Source of the DNA: Rugalucina vietnamica
Lineage: Eukaryota > Mollusca > Bivalvia > Lucinida > Lucinidae
Direction of reading: 5' to 3'
Assembly (NCBI GenBank): GCA_964017185.1
Contig: OZ024872.1
Location: 59,885,817-59,949,816 of the forward strand
Length of the DNA: 64,000 bases
Within the stretch, counting starts at the first letter, position 1; every line of letters starts with the position of its first letter. This document shows positions 45,349-57,400 of the stretch, piece after piece. The notes under the pieces are model-generated. The model had not been told where the DNA came from. It did no database searches and saw only the letters and a list, made by a program, of their open reading frames with translations. A program made the translations under genes and the position numbers.

Positions 45349-48300
45349 TTAATTCCTCATGCCAGCTTGGGCTACCTTCAAACGCTTTAAGAATTTTTCT
45401 TCTTTCTTTTCATTCCAAATATCCAAAAAGAACTGTAAGTAAAAACAAAAATGTTCCTGGTTCATCTGTTGGGCAGATGGTTTAATGCATTGTATGAAGG
45501 CATTAAATTGCTCACAGATCTCCGAGTTAACACTCTCAAAGCCCTGCAGGCGAGATGATTTGTATGCACATGAGCATTTATGACCAAATCCATGGAAAAT
45601 ATCATGAAAGAATCTAACTGATTTATAGTACCCACTTTCTCTATTAAGGCAATATTCTTGTAAATTACAAGCAAAATCATAAAAAATGTCAGCTGGCGGA
45701 GTTTCTAAATGTGTATACAATGATGCAGAAGGATCTTTTCTTCCTTCTACACATGTCATATGGAATCCATAACAATGCCCATGATTGGGACAAAACCATA
45801 GAAATAAAGTTGATGTACCTTTTGCATTTAAATCAGTCTTACTTATATAATCTTTAGTACATTTGTCAAAATCAGCAGGAGTGTCATCAAAATTAGCATT
45901 ATTTTTATTACTTTCTGCATCTATACTAAATTTACGAACATTTCTTAAACGTTCTCCAGTCGGAGAAAAATAGTAAGCTCTTCCAAATTTGGCCGGATTG
46001 TAAGTACCATGCTGTGGATCTGCTTGTTCTGATTCATGAACAACTAAATTTAGTGAGATATCTACAAGGTGTCGAAGAAAGTTAGCAATATCATCCCTCA
46101 GTTTTTGATTTTGACTATACTCTAATGAACATTCAATTAGCTGTCTAAGTTCTTGTGCAAATGTTCTCATTTCGGCCATTGCTGTTTCTACAAAGTCCTC
46201 AGCCTGCTGCTCCTCTGTGCCTGTAAGGTAATTCACTAAACGAACTGTTGTTTCAGCATACTGAGATGGAATTAAACTACTGACAGGTGCAGTTGTAGAT
46301 AACATTTTTAAAACTTCGGCATATGCTTCCTTTTCTTTAACAGGCATATCATTTAGAAAACGTTCAAAAGAAGGTTTTACACTGTCAGGAAGAATCATGA
46401 GAATGTTGTTAGTTTTTCTTTCTTCTTCTTCTGGAGTTAGAAAAGTAGACAATTCATTCAAGGATTTCTTGCTAAGATAAAATAAATGTTCTCTACATTC
46501 AATGTGGTTTAAATTTGGAAGGTCATTAGATATAAAGCATCTGTCAAGTCTTCTGTGAAGAGTTGGTAAAATATTATCAGTGTCTGGTTTGCTAATCTCT
46601 GTAAAGTCTACATGCCTTAATCCTACACCAACTTTAGTTCCATCACAGGCGAGTTGTTTTGGACTATATTTACATACAGGACATGGTCTTCTGAAGTCCT
46701 TCCTCATCGAAGCTGCCCAGCTAAACCACCATTTAATGAAGGTCTTGGAGTCCATAAATTTATGACAATATGGGTCACGCATTTGATAGTGATCAGTTTT
46801 GGTTGCACAGTACGAAGAAAATGTGGTTTGTGAATTTAAAACTAGGTTAACAAATTCCCATCCAATTTCATCTCCTGCAGCAGTTTCATTAGAGAGAACA
46901 TGCAGACTGAGCTTGTCACCTTCGTCCCAAAGCTGTGAACACGGATTATCATAATTAACACAATTTCTTTTATATACCTTACTTTTTATAGGAACACTAT
47001 ATGTATAAATTGTTAAAACTCTTCTAGTATCTGTTATTATACCCTCAGGATTTTCAGAATTAGTCCAACCAGATCCACATGGGCATGTCTTTTCAGGAAT
47101 TTCAGGTATTAAATGGGGACCACTCAAACAACCATCATCAGTTTTTGTCAGTTTATCGTACATCCAAGTGTCTCTTAAACGTATATTCTTTATTAAATTC
47201 TCGTCTCCTTTCATCCTTGGTTTGTGCTTACTTTTACATGGGAAACTCCATAAACCAGTGTCAGGATTAAAGTGATTATCCACTGGACTCTTAGATTCAT
47301 CATCGGAGGGAATGTCTGTTTCTTCGGAATTGTTTAAATTAGTGTAGTTTTTCCAATATTGTGGATTAGCCTTTAGGATGAAGAGGTGGGGACATAAATC
47401 AGCTGTTTCTAGACTTTCAACATGCCTCTTTGAACCTTTCTTGGACTTGCATAAACCATCATGACAGGATACAATGTAGCGCATCTTTCTACTATTATAT
47501 GTTAAACTTAGAAATGAAACCTCTCCATTTTTCAAGACGGAAAATTTGCTTGTTTTACGCGATGATTCAGAGCATGTCAGCTCAACTATTTCTTTGTCTT
47601 TGAAGTCCTCAATAGATTTTTTGATGAATGCTTGTTTTTCAGATAATGTTTCAAAAGGCCCAACATTTAAATTTGGAAGAACAACTTCACGTAGAAATCT
47701 GCAATGCATACATGTTGTGCCTTGACTGTCCAAAGTGAGGTTAGGATCAGCAGTATTATCACAGTCCAGCAAAGTTTTGTAAATTTTACATGAACATTTA
47801 AAGTAATCACCTACTTCAGTAGTATACCATTTAGTTATAACAAAATCAAAGTCTTTGAAATGACCTTCTTCTTCATCAACATCATTCAATACCACAGTTA
47901 ATGATTTATTTTCAACATAATTTTGTATAACCATTTTCCCATTTTCACTAGTGACAATTTTGTTTTTGTAGTTGTCAAATATCGACATTGACGTATCCTT
48001 GAAGATTACCATATCATTTAAATCAACACAACTGGCTTGCTCTGCAATCATGTCAGCGGTTACTTTGACTTGTTTAAAATGAGGTGCAGTTTTCATCTTT
48101 TTATTTTGCTTCTCTGCAGTAGAAATACCCAATTTTTTAAGCGACATAGAAGGCTGAAGGTGATCTTTGAAGGTACTTTCCAAAGTATCTGTTAATTCAT
48201 TAATGTAAAAGTAAATTATCTTATTTCTGAACGAACAGGCTTTCTCATGGTCCGGAAATCTAGTAAGAAACCGCGTCCCTAACTTTCCTCCTGAAGAATT

Positions 48301-48495
48301 AATTTGACTCTCAGAAGCAGATGATAAATTGTTCAGGGCCATACTTTGCTTCAGCAAAGTAAGATCAGGTGGTAATTCAGACTTAATAAAAATTTCAGAA
48401 CTAACATTTCTGACAATGTTTTTCCTTTCTATTGGAAACTGGAACAGTTCATTTCGAAGGTTTTCAAAATAATCAATATTTTCAATGTTACAATT
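45349..48495 (-). CDS. KDZ gene, CxC clusters and KDZ transposase-like domain
   Basis: This frame is open for 1048 codons; positions below count from codon 48357 (1002 residues). Cysteine clusters occur at ~188-219 (CSCKIYKTLLDCD..CMHC), ~298-322 (CHDGLC..CPH), ~410-427 (CPCG) and ~560-571 (CPVC). ACDGTKVGVG (D572) resembles the first acidic motif of the KDZ fold. The 850-990 region has the KDZ core: FYDFAC (D894), FHDIFHGFGHKC (D919, H920-926) and VNSEICEQFNAF (E946/E949), then a histidine-containing helical end. No internal stop. By these motifs the catalytic residues appear present, so activity cannot be excluded. Confidence 0.85.
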   Translation of the reverse strand, partial: NCNIENIDYFENLRNELFQFPIERKNIVRNVSSEIFIKSELPPDLTLLKQSMALNNLSSASESQINSSGGKLGTRFLTRFPDHEKACSFRNKIIYFYINELTDTLESTFKDHLQPSMSLKKLGISTAEKQNKKMKTAPHFKQVKVTADMIAEQASCVDLNDMVIFKDTSMSIFDNYKNKIVTSENGKMVIQNYVENKSLTVVLNDVDEEEGHFKDFDFVITKWYTTEVGDYFKCSCKIYKTLLDCDNTADPNLTLDSQGTTCMHCRFLREVVLPNLNVGPFETLSEKQAFIKKSIEDFKDKEIVELTCSESSRKTSKFSVLKNGEVSFLSLTYNSRKMRYIVSCHDGLCKSKKGSKRHVESLETADLCPHLFILKANPQYWKNYTNLNNSEETDIPSDDESKSPVDNHFNPDTGLWSFPCKSKHKPRMKGDENLIKNIRLRDTWMYDKLTKTDDGCLSGPHLIPEIPEKTCPCGSGWTNSENPEGIITDTRRVLTIYTYSVPIKSKVYKRNCVNYDNPCSQLWDEGDKLSLHVLSNETAAGDEIGWEFVNLVLNSQTTFSSYCATKTDHYQMRDPYCHKFMDSKTFIKWWFSWAASMRKDFRRPCPVCKYSPKQLACDGTKVGVGLRHVDFTEISKPDTDNILPTLHRRLDRCFISNDLPNLNHIECREHLFYLSKKSLNELSTFLTPEEEERKTNNILMILPDSVKPSFERFLNDMPVKEKEAYAEVLKMLSTTAPVSSLIPSQYAETTVRLVNYLTGTEEQQAEDFVETAMAEMRTFAQELRQLIECSLEYSQNQKLRDDIANFLRHLVDISLNLVVHESEQADPQHGTYNPAKFGRAYYFSPTGERLRNVRKFSIDAESNKNNANFDDTPADFDKCTKDYISKTDLNAKGTSTLFLWFCPNHGHCYGFHMTCVEGRKDPSASLYTHLETPPADIFYDFACNLQEYCLNRESGYYKSVRFFHDIFHGFGHKCSCAYKSSRLQGFESVNSEICEQFNAFIQCIKPSAQQMNQEHFCFYLQFFLDIWNEKKEEKFLKRLKVAQAGMRN

Positions 48496-51400
48496 TTAGG
48501 TCTATCTTTTCACCATGCTTTTCTGTGTCCATTTTAACATTAACTTTTGCTTCAACACAGTGAAACACATAATAACATAAACCTGCATTTGTTACTTCTG
48601 ATTCTTTTAATAGGTCTGTTAGTTTATTATCAGCAGTGTTTTTGTTGCGCTTATAAGCCATATCGGCACGATCACGATCTTTTACCACTTTATCCTGCTG
48701 TTTTGCAGCCCGCTTTGCCATTTTTTTTGTACTTAGATTAGTCATACTTTTTTCAATGTCTTCTGGTGTTGCTATCTTGGACATAAAGATGAATTCTTCT
48801 GTGGTATTTAATAATTTTAAAACATCCTTTTTGTGCTCTTCCTCCATAAAACCAGTATAAAAGCCAGATTCCAAGTACCTAATATAATAATGATCACGCT
48901 GATTATATTTGTATTTGAAAACAGTGTAGACAAAAACCCCAGATGTACATTTAGGAATGGAAGCTAATTTAAAAACAGCGTCTTCGAATGCAAAAAAACT
49001 ACACGCAGAACTGCCTCTCTGATGTCCTTCTCGGAGAAATTTTGTTTCTTTTAGGTGTGATAGAACCTCACATTCAAACTTTATACCTCTATCACACTTA
49101 TGTAAATTTGATGATAAAGTCTCAACCCAAGATTCTTTTGTAGTTTCATCTTCTGGAATTTTTCTTTTTAAAACATTTTCAGTGAGTGTATCGGAATTTG
49201 CCTTAAATCTTACAGAAAAATTGTTTGTTAATTCACCTCTATTAGTTGTTATAGTACATGACTGGATTGATGTTTTGTCCAGTACAGGTGACGTAGTATG
49301 TAAATTATCCATCTGATGCGAGACAAGTGACGATTTTTGAGAAAAGGACTCTTGTACAACTTTTGAAGCATTTTCTTCCACAGGTGAACTGGCAAGATAA
49401 ACTGTATGGTCCTCTAAAGTGTATGGTCTCTTTCTAATCAAGAATTTGTCATTGAACTCCTCAAAGTTAAGCTGAAAACGCTGAAAAGATGATGAGGACA
49501 CTCATAAGAACAAGTAAAATGTTTTTGCACTTTCTTTCATGTAAATTATACAGTTCTTGAAGAATTCTACTAAACTATGGCAACACTGTCGGCAGTTTGT
49601 AACTGAAATATCTGCCAGTTTGCAATGAACAAACAATTAAATTAGTCCCAAACATGACAGACATTTCCCTGTGCTATCATTATAATGCTGAGCGCCAATC
49701 AAGGTAACCACTGGTACCATTTTTATCATCTTTAAATGTGAATATTAAAGTTGAAATCTTCTAGTGAAAGGTTCCGGCATCCTCACTTTGCATTAAAGTT
49801 TCAGAAACCTACTGACGGTCATTTGCAACTGTCAACTGGCATACCAGCTACTCATACTGATGATTGGAAAAAATATGTTTGTTTGTTTATATTGAAGTTT
49901 AAGCCATGTCAGGGCAGAGCCATCACCTCCTGTGTATAATATTAACCAGTTCCCTTGAGAGTCAATGTGTCTTCAACAAGGACACAACATGGTGCAGCTA
50001 GTGGGTGAAAAATATGTACATACCAGATGGTTTGGACACCAATTTAGATCTGTGGACAAAGGACTAAACCCTCCATTTGGTAAAGCGCTGATCCACTCTT
50101 TTATGGTCTGGAACTGGTATTCTTCCTAGAAGGAGTAACATACAAGTCAATGTGTATGTATCCTATGTTCAAAAACACAACTTAAGTTTCTTACATAGAT
50201 TTAAAGTAGAACCAATTTGTATACTAGAAGACTTTGAAAATAAGAGCTGTTGCCGGCCAGCATAGCTTTTGACATAAAATCTATTAAAATCTATGACCCA
50301 TGACCTACATATTCAAGAGATATAAACTTATAGAAACTTTTACCAAAAACTTTGACATAAAATTTCTAAGTTTGTGACTCTGGTGGGCAGGAATGGTACA
50401 GCGTAAAACTTTAAAAAAAATATTTTTTTTATTACAGCAGGCAAAGCATCAGCTAGCTCAATTCATATATGTTCAAGCAGCAAACAGTTCTAACAAACAA
50501 GAAAAGCACATGTATCATCTTATCCATCTGCATCCTCGAGAGAAATAGACTTTGAGGGTCACCCTTGTGGGTCATGGTACAGCATAAAACTTCAGACCAA
50601 TATCTACCAACACATCAAACAAAGTATCAACCTTATCCATCAACATGTTCAAGAGATGTAGACTTAAAAAACTTTTAACATTTGAGCAACACCAGGGTGA
50701 GTGCAAAAGCTCTTCTAGTACTTTTGTACTGGCGAGCTAACAATTCATATTCTATGACATTTTTTTCAGGTGAAAATATATTATAAAATTTAATACAAAT
50801 TACTCATGCAGCACATCCCAAATAACTGTGCATCAACTGAGACATCAGTTTAGGCACATTAAACATATTTATGTATTGATTTGTTCTTGGCATTGCCCAA
50901 ATATCAATCTGATGTACACCAATTCAGATGTCTTGCCATTTAAAAAAGCAACAGCATCTGCAACATCTTTGTTGTTGGCATCATTTCACCTTGTGAAGAA
51001 AATACATTGTACCATTTATTCATAAACTGTGTACATGCATGCTTTGTAGTCCAACAAACCCCATCATCAATTTAACACTAAATGTCTATGCCCTTCAGGG
51101 ATTTTTTTCGAGTGTCTCAGGGGCCGAAATAAGGCCCCATTCCCAATGAGATTTAGGTGACTTTTTTCCCAATCTGGAGGAAAAAATTCCCAATCACAGC
51201 TAAAAATAATTTTCAATAGTCCAAATATTTGTGAAATTCAATATCTGCTGTTTGAATTCTGTTTATTTTTGATTATAAGTTATCTTTAAATGATTCTAAA
51301 TGAATAAGCTTCCAAAACTATGTCAACTTGTAAAATATGATCAACTTTTTGTGTTCTTAAAATTTCCCAAATTCAGGGTTAATGTCGCTAATTTTCCCAA

Positions 51401-54400
51401 TCAGAAAGGCCCTAGGGCCCCTTCCCAAAATTTCCAAAAAAATCCCTGCCCTTTTGATTTTTTGTCACCTTAACTATCACACAAGCATTGCAAGCCTGAT
51501 TTTAGATAGCGCAACATCGTTTCAGCTTATTAAAAACGTAATAAATTTGTGTAAATGGTGCTATTACATTTGCGCACATTTTTCAAAAATTTCGTTTGCG
51601 CATAGTTTTCATTTGTGCACAGAAATGTATATCATTTGCGCACAGTTTTAGTGTTACATTTGCGCGCATATTTATACGCATTGTCCTTGTCCAGTTGCTC
51701 AAGGTATACGATAAATAAAATATCAGCACTGTTACCACTGTTTACCAACCTGCAGGTAGAAGAGTTCGAACAAGTTTACACAGTCGCTTAAAAGTCAGTG
51801 TTTAGGTTTAGTTTAACATATTTACATTTTGCGGCACTTTGTTTTGTTCATTTGGAATCCCCACGAGCTATCATTAATTTATACTTTCTCAAGTTTTTAT
51901 TTCACATATTCATCACAGACTTTTCCTTGAGTGCCATCTGTCCATTGAAATGACTAAGAAAGATGTATGCGAATCAGGGCTTGGCTTATCTGTATACAGT
52001 CTTGCTGATGTGCGCAAATGTAACATTTACCTTGATAAATTGTGTGCGCAAATGAATATGTTTACCTGGGAAAATTATGTGCGCAAATGAACCACATTCT
52101 TTGAAAAATGTGCGCAAATGTGCTGCCATCGTGTAAATATCCTCATTACAGCCAAACATTTGGTAGGATTTCAACCTTGAACAATGCCTTGAACAACTGA
52201 CTCCAGACTGCTATCCAAATTTTATCAGTTTTCAATGCATTTATAATAGTTTTATACATGTATATTTATCTTTTGGACACATTGCTGCCAGTATACCACT
52301 TTTTACTCATAAAATACTTTTGCCTCAAATAGTTTTTTGACTAGAAAAGCTTTAACAGTAGCTTAAGTGTGAAGACAGAAAAAAAATAAGAGAAAAAAAT
52401 CCATACCAGATAAATGTGGGATATAACATGTGACTCCAAGTTGCTGTAGTCAGAGTCCATATTCCAGTAGGCACACATTTTCCAGTTACAGGTATTAGAA
52501 GCTTGTATATGTTCAAACATCAGATGCTGACTCAGCTGCCCAATTGATGTGAAGATCATGTTGCAACCTCCCCAGTGGCAAACACACTAGTATATAATTA
52601 TATTAAGCTCTGTTAATGGACAGATTAGCTGAGCCTTACAATGTTTCACAACTTTGATACACAGTACACATAAAAGTGTCTTTGAATAGTACATCTCAAA
52701 ATCTTGACCAATAACATAAAAAAATAAAATACCATACTTATTTTAATAAGCACACAATGCATTTTACTTTTAAAAATAAGTGAACATTGAAGAAACTGGA
52801 ATTGTAAGAGGATCTGACTATAACCCCACTTCTGAGCTTTTTGCCAGGTTGAGAAAAACAAGGCATTGTTAATTTTGATGCACATTAAAAGATTGGTCAG
52901 ATTCTGTCAATTTGTTTGAGTATTGAGCAGACATCAATCAAGGGCCAAAACTCTGTCAAAAGTTTGCAAAAAATAGCTGGCAACAATCCCAAGCTAGATC
53001 TTGTCAATGTTGATGTGCATACAAATTTTGGTCAAGATATCAAGCGGAAACAAAATTCTGACGTCGATCATGGGCCGTAACTCCATCAAAATTTTGTGAA
53101 AAATTACTTGCAACAATCCCAAGCTAGATCTTGTCAATGTTGATGTGCATAGTAATTTTGGTCAGATTCTGTCAATTTGTTCTCAAGATATTGAGAGAAA
53201 ACGAAATTCCGACATCAACTCTGTCAAAATTTGGCGAAAAATGACAGGCTACAATCTCAAGCTAGATCTTGTCAATGTTGATGTGCATACAAAATTTGGT
53301 CCGATTCTGTCAATTCGTTCTCAAGATATTGAGCAGAAACAAAATTATGACGTCAATCAAGGGTCGCAACTCCATCAAAATTTTGCGAAAAATGACAGGC
53401 AACAATCCCAAGCTAGATCTTGTCAATGTTGATGTGCATACAAAGTATGGTCAGATTCTGTCAAATTGTTCTCAAGATATTGAGCAGAAACGAAATTCTG
53501 ACGTCAATCAAGGGCAGCAGCTCTGTCAAAATTTTGCTACTTAAGGATGACGGGCAACAATCCCAAGCTAGGTCTTATCAATATTAATGTGCATTCAAAA
53601 TTTGGTCAGACTCTGTCAATAAGTTCTCAAGATAATGAGCGGAAACAAAAATCCAACGTAAATCAAGAGCTGTAACTCTGTCAAAATTTTGCAAAAAATG
53701 AAGGGTAACGATCCCATGCTAGGTCTTGTCAATGTTGATGTGTATATAAAATCTGGTCCGATTCTATCAAGCCATTCTCAGGATATTGAATGGAAACGAA
53801 ATGTTCACGGTAAGACAGAATGACGGAATTACGGAGGGACAGGGTGAATCCAGTATAGACACACTTTTGCAATGCAGGGCTATAACAAACTGTTTTTTCA
53901 CAACTTTAACACAAGGAAAGTGCTGTTGACTCTAGCATGTCTCATATTCTTATGTTTCATTGCTTTTTATCCTAGTTATAAGGCTAGCTTTTCACCAATT
54001 CCTGAATCTTGTGGTTATCAATTGTCAAATACAGGAATTAATGTGGTGATCGATCAATGTTACAACAGATTATTGTGGGGCAGAGGCAAACAAAACACAT
54101 GATTCAAGAAAATTGCTGCAAATGAAACACAGATCTAAATACATCACATGAAACTATACATACCTGCATGGGCCCTGGATTCTGTTCCACATCACCAGAC
54201 AGGAGCAGCTTAAGTCTGGATATGTCTACAGACATTTCTACTAGTAGCTCTTCTAATACATGGAAAAACCCATCGAGACCAAGCAGCCATGTGAGCGCCA
54301 TAATCTGTGCAACAGAATTCCATTCTTTGACATCAAGGCCAGCCACTGTTCCTGTTAAAGTACAGTTTACAAACCACACTTAATAAAAGACATTCACTAG

Positions 54401-57400
54401 TATGCTAAGTTAACGTCGGCATTGTGTTAGTATATTTCATAACTTCAAGCATTGATCTCAAACTAAGATTATTATTTATCTATTTCTCACAGCCAGGATG
54501 GTCTGGGCTGATCTACTGCATTTGTATGGCCATGTTGAAATATCAAACCAGAAAAAATAAAAATAATTTAACAAAATCTGTCCAAAAAATGGTTTAGTAT
54601 ATAACTTTGCTTAGGACTAAAATGTGCAGTTAAAGAGATGACAGTTTAAAACTTACCACATACAGAGGGATACAGATGCTGCTGTTCTAGATATCTCTTA
54701 CTATAACCACTTCTGTGTGCTGGTTCTGGCTGCTCTATTGGACCCTTAGAATCTGAACTTTTTGTAGTCTAATCGCAAAAGATAAACATCACATGAAAAC
54801 AACCAAGCAGGAAACAAGAAAAAGATATCATTTACTATTGTAAATCTCAACATTCAGGTTTTCAAAGGGCAATAACTTCATTTCTTGCACACCAGACAGA
54901 AATTGCCACACTTTTTGCCTGGGTGATAAAATTGCATCTCACACAGGCGTTCTCACCCAGGCCAAAAAAAATACGCAAAACCTTGAAATAAACCAGATTT
55001 TGGGGGTTGTTGTGCAAGAAAAAGAATCTAATATGGTGTTCTGTTCTAGATGGAAGTTTCCAACCCTCGGGATGACCGTGCTGAGCGGAACCTCGGCGGA
55101 GCCTCGGTTCCGCTCAGCCCGGTCATCCCTTGGGTTGGAAACTTCCATCTAGAACAGAACCCCATATAAGATTCTTATATTTCATTATTAAATCTATCAT
55201 TCACTACAAACTCACCAAATTTCATGAGCCTTCATAAAAAGTTTTGGGAACATCTCAATGTGTAAAATTCATTCAGACTCTGAACCTTTAAAAGAGTTTA
55301 TTTTCTACAAGGGTAGAAAATTCAGATGAATAAAAATAAAGGCAGATAAAGAATACATATATGAGCCGCCTCATGGGAAAACCAACAATTTACATATGCA
55401 AAAACAAAGGCGCAGATCAGCTTCGCGGTAACCGCGAAGCTGATCAGCGCCTTTGTTTTCGCTACACGGATAGTACATTCCCTCTACTTCCTAAACACGA
55501 AATTACATGCTTCTAGCAGTCTTTTGTTACTATGCAGGCCGTTTTGTGTCAGACCTGTTCAAAAACCACATTGCTGGTTTTCCCATGAGGCGGCTCATAT
55601 GTATGAACAGACCAAAATCAATATGCTAAAACACTATCTCAGAGTTGGGTGCATAAAAATAAAACCTTACATTTCTCATCCTGACAGTTGTCTTCTTGAC
55701 ATTGTTGTCTTTCATATGTGACTCATGAGGTCGGTGGATCTTCAGAAAGTGGTTCAACATTTTCATCTCATCCCCAAAGTTTTCGTCACACACTGGACAC
55801 TAAAACAATACAGTACCAGCCCATATACAGATAATTTAATGAACATGTTTTGTCATACACACCAAGGCACTGACTCACCTGTAAAACATAGTGGTGCAGA
55901 GTTAGCATTGTCTTAAAATCTTAACTGTTTGTCAAATCAGTACTGACTAAAATCAGCCAGCTCACATCATTATTTCAAACTTTCAAAATCTTCACAATTC
56001 ACAATAAAAGCACTGTAGGCATGCAAATGCACCAATTATCTTGATGACATTCTTTAGATAATCGGCATAACAAAATTCAGGAAACAATATCATCTATAAC
56101 CCAATTCATTTTGTAGGGACACACTTCTTCACATTATATCTTGCCTTTACACATACTAGAAATTTCTGAAAGTTAAATGGGGTTGTCTTTTTTAAACCAT
56201 AGAACTAACAAACACGTACAAAAAATATATCAAATCACCTTTCAGTTGACAAAAAAGAAGGAAAGTCTTTCTTTCTTTTTGTTTTAACACAAGTTAAAGG
56301 CAATAACTTTTTTTCCAAAAATTCTCAAGAAATGAAATAGTATTTTTCAGGCCTAGATCTAATCAATGTGTTTGAAGATTCAATTTGATCTTATTCCATC
56401 CATTTGCTCAAAACATATGGAGTAAAACAATTTTTTAACATTAACCAAGGGCCATAACTCTGTAGTTAATTGGTGAAATTTACCAATCTGCTCGATTATG
56501 GCAATCCCATAATGCCTCTCTCTGTATATAAACTCTTATGCAAAGTTGAAAACGTCCAAGATCAAAAGCAGAAATATTGCTACAGTGTCACCAGTGTTAT
56601 TTTCATCTGCATTACTACAGGCGTTTTAATATTATACATACATGACTGTCATGATGCCTTTTGACTTTGCTGGAAACCACTTTAGTCTTTAAATTACTGT
56701 TGGAAGATGCTGTTGGCTGTTTCTCAACTCTGCTCTGTAAAAGACAAATGACACTTGGTCTTAGCTAAAGGCCTGAAACTATATAAATGATAAAACTACT
56801 TTTTAGTGATTCTTATTAAATATTTCAGAATATTTGTGTGGATTGTTTGATTTTAAGTTCCAAAGAATTTTAATTTTTTAATTTTTAGTAGTAGTTTATG
56901 AAAGCAATTTTGGTCATTATTTCATAAATCGATTGATCATTTCGCAGCTATTTGGGACAGTTTTAATTATAATGTTATATATCAAAACAACAACGCTGCG
57001 GAGGTCAATATCGTACCTGCATCAGACAAAATAACTAATCAGTGAAACATAGGTCGGGGGCACCAGGCCAAGGTGTATTCTGAAAGGGTATGTCAAGGAC
57101 AATTACTATGCACAGCTTCACATTCGCAGCAACCTTAGGTGCAGAGAAAACCAAACTTTGTCGTAAAAATTAACAAAGTTGATGTACTGTAAAATATAGG
57201 TTAAGGGCATTGGGTCAAGGTACATGTCAAGGACAATTACTATGCAAGGTTTCACAATCACAGCTTTCACTGATGCAGAGAAAATCAAACTTTGACGTAA
57301 AATTGAACAAAGTCAATGGACCGTGAAATATAAGACAAGAGCACCCGGTCAAGGTGCATGCTTGAAGGGTATGTCAAGGACAATTAATATACAAGGTTTC

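Noticed and set aside
49484-49501. GTG or nearby start codon for the large KDZ exon
   Set aside because: The stretch lies in the polypyrimidine tract of a good acceptor, and an upstream exon joins in phase, so the frame is internal.
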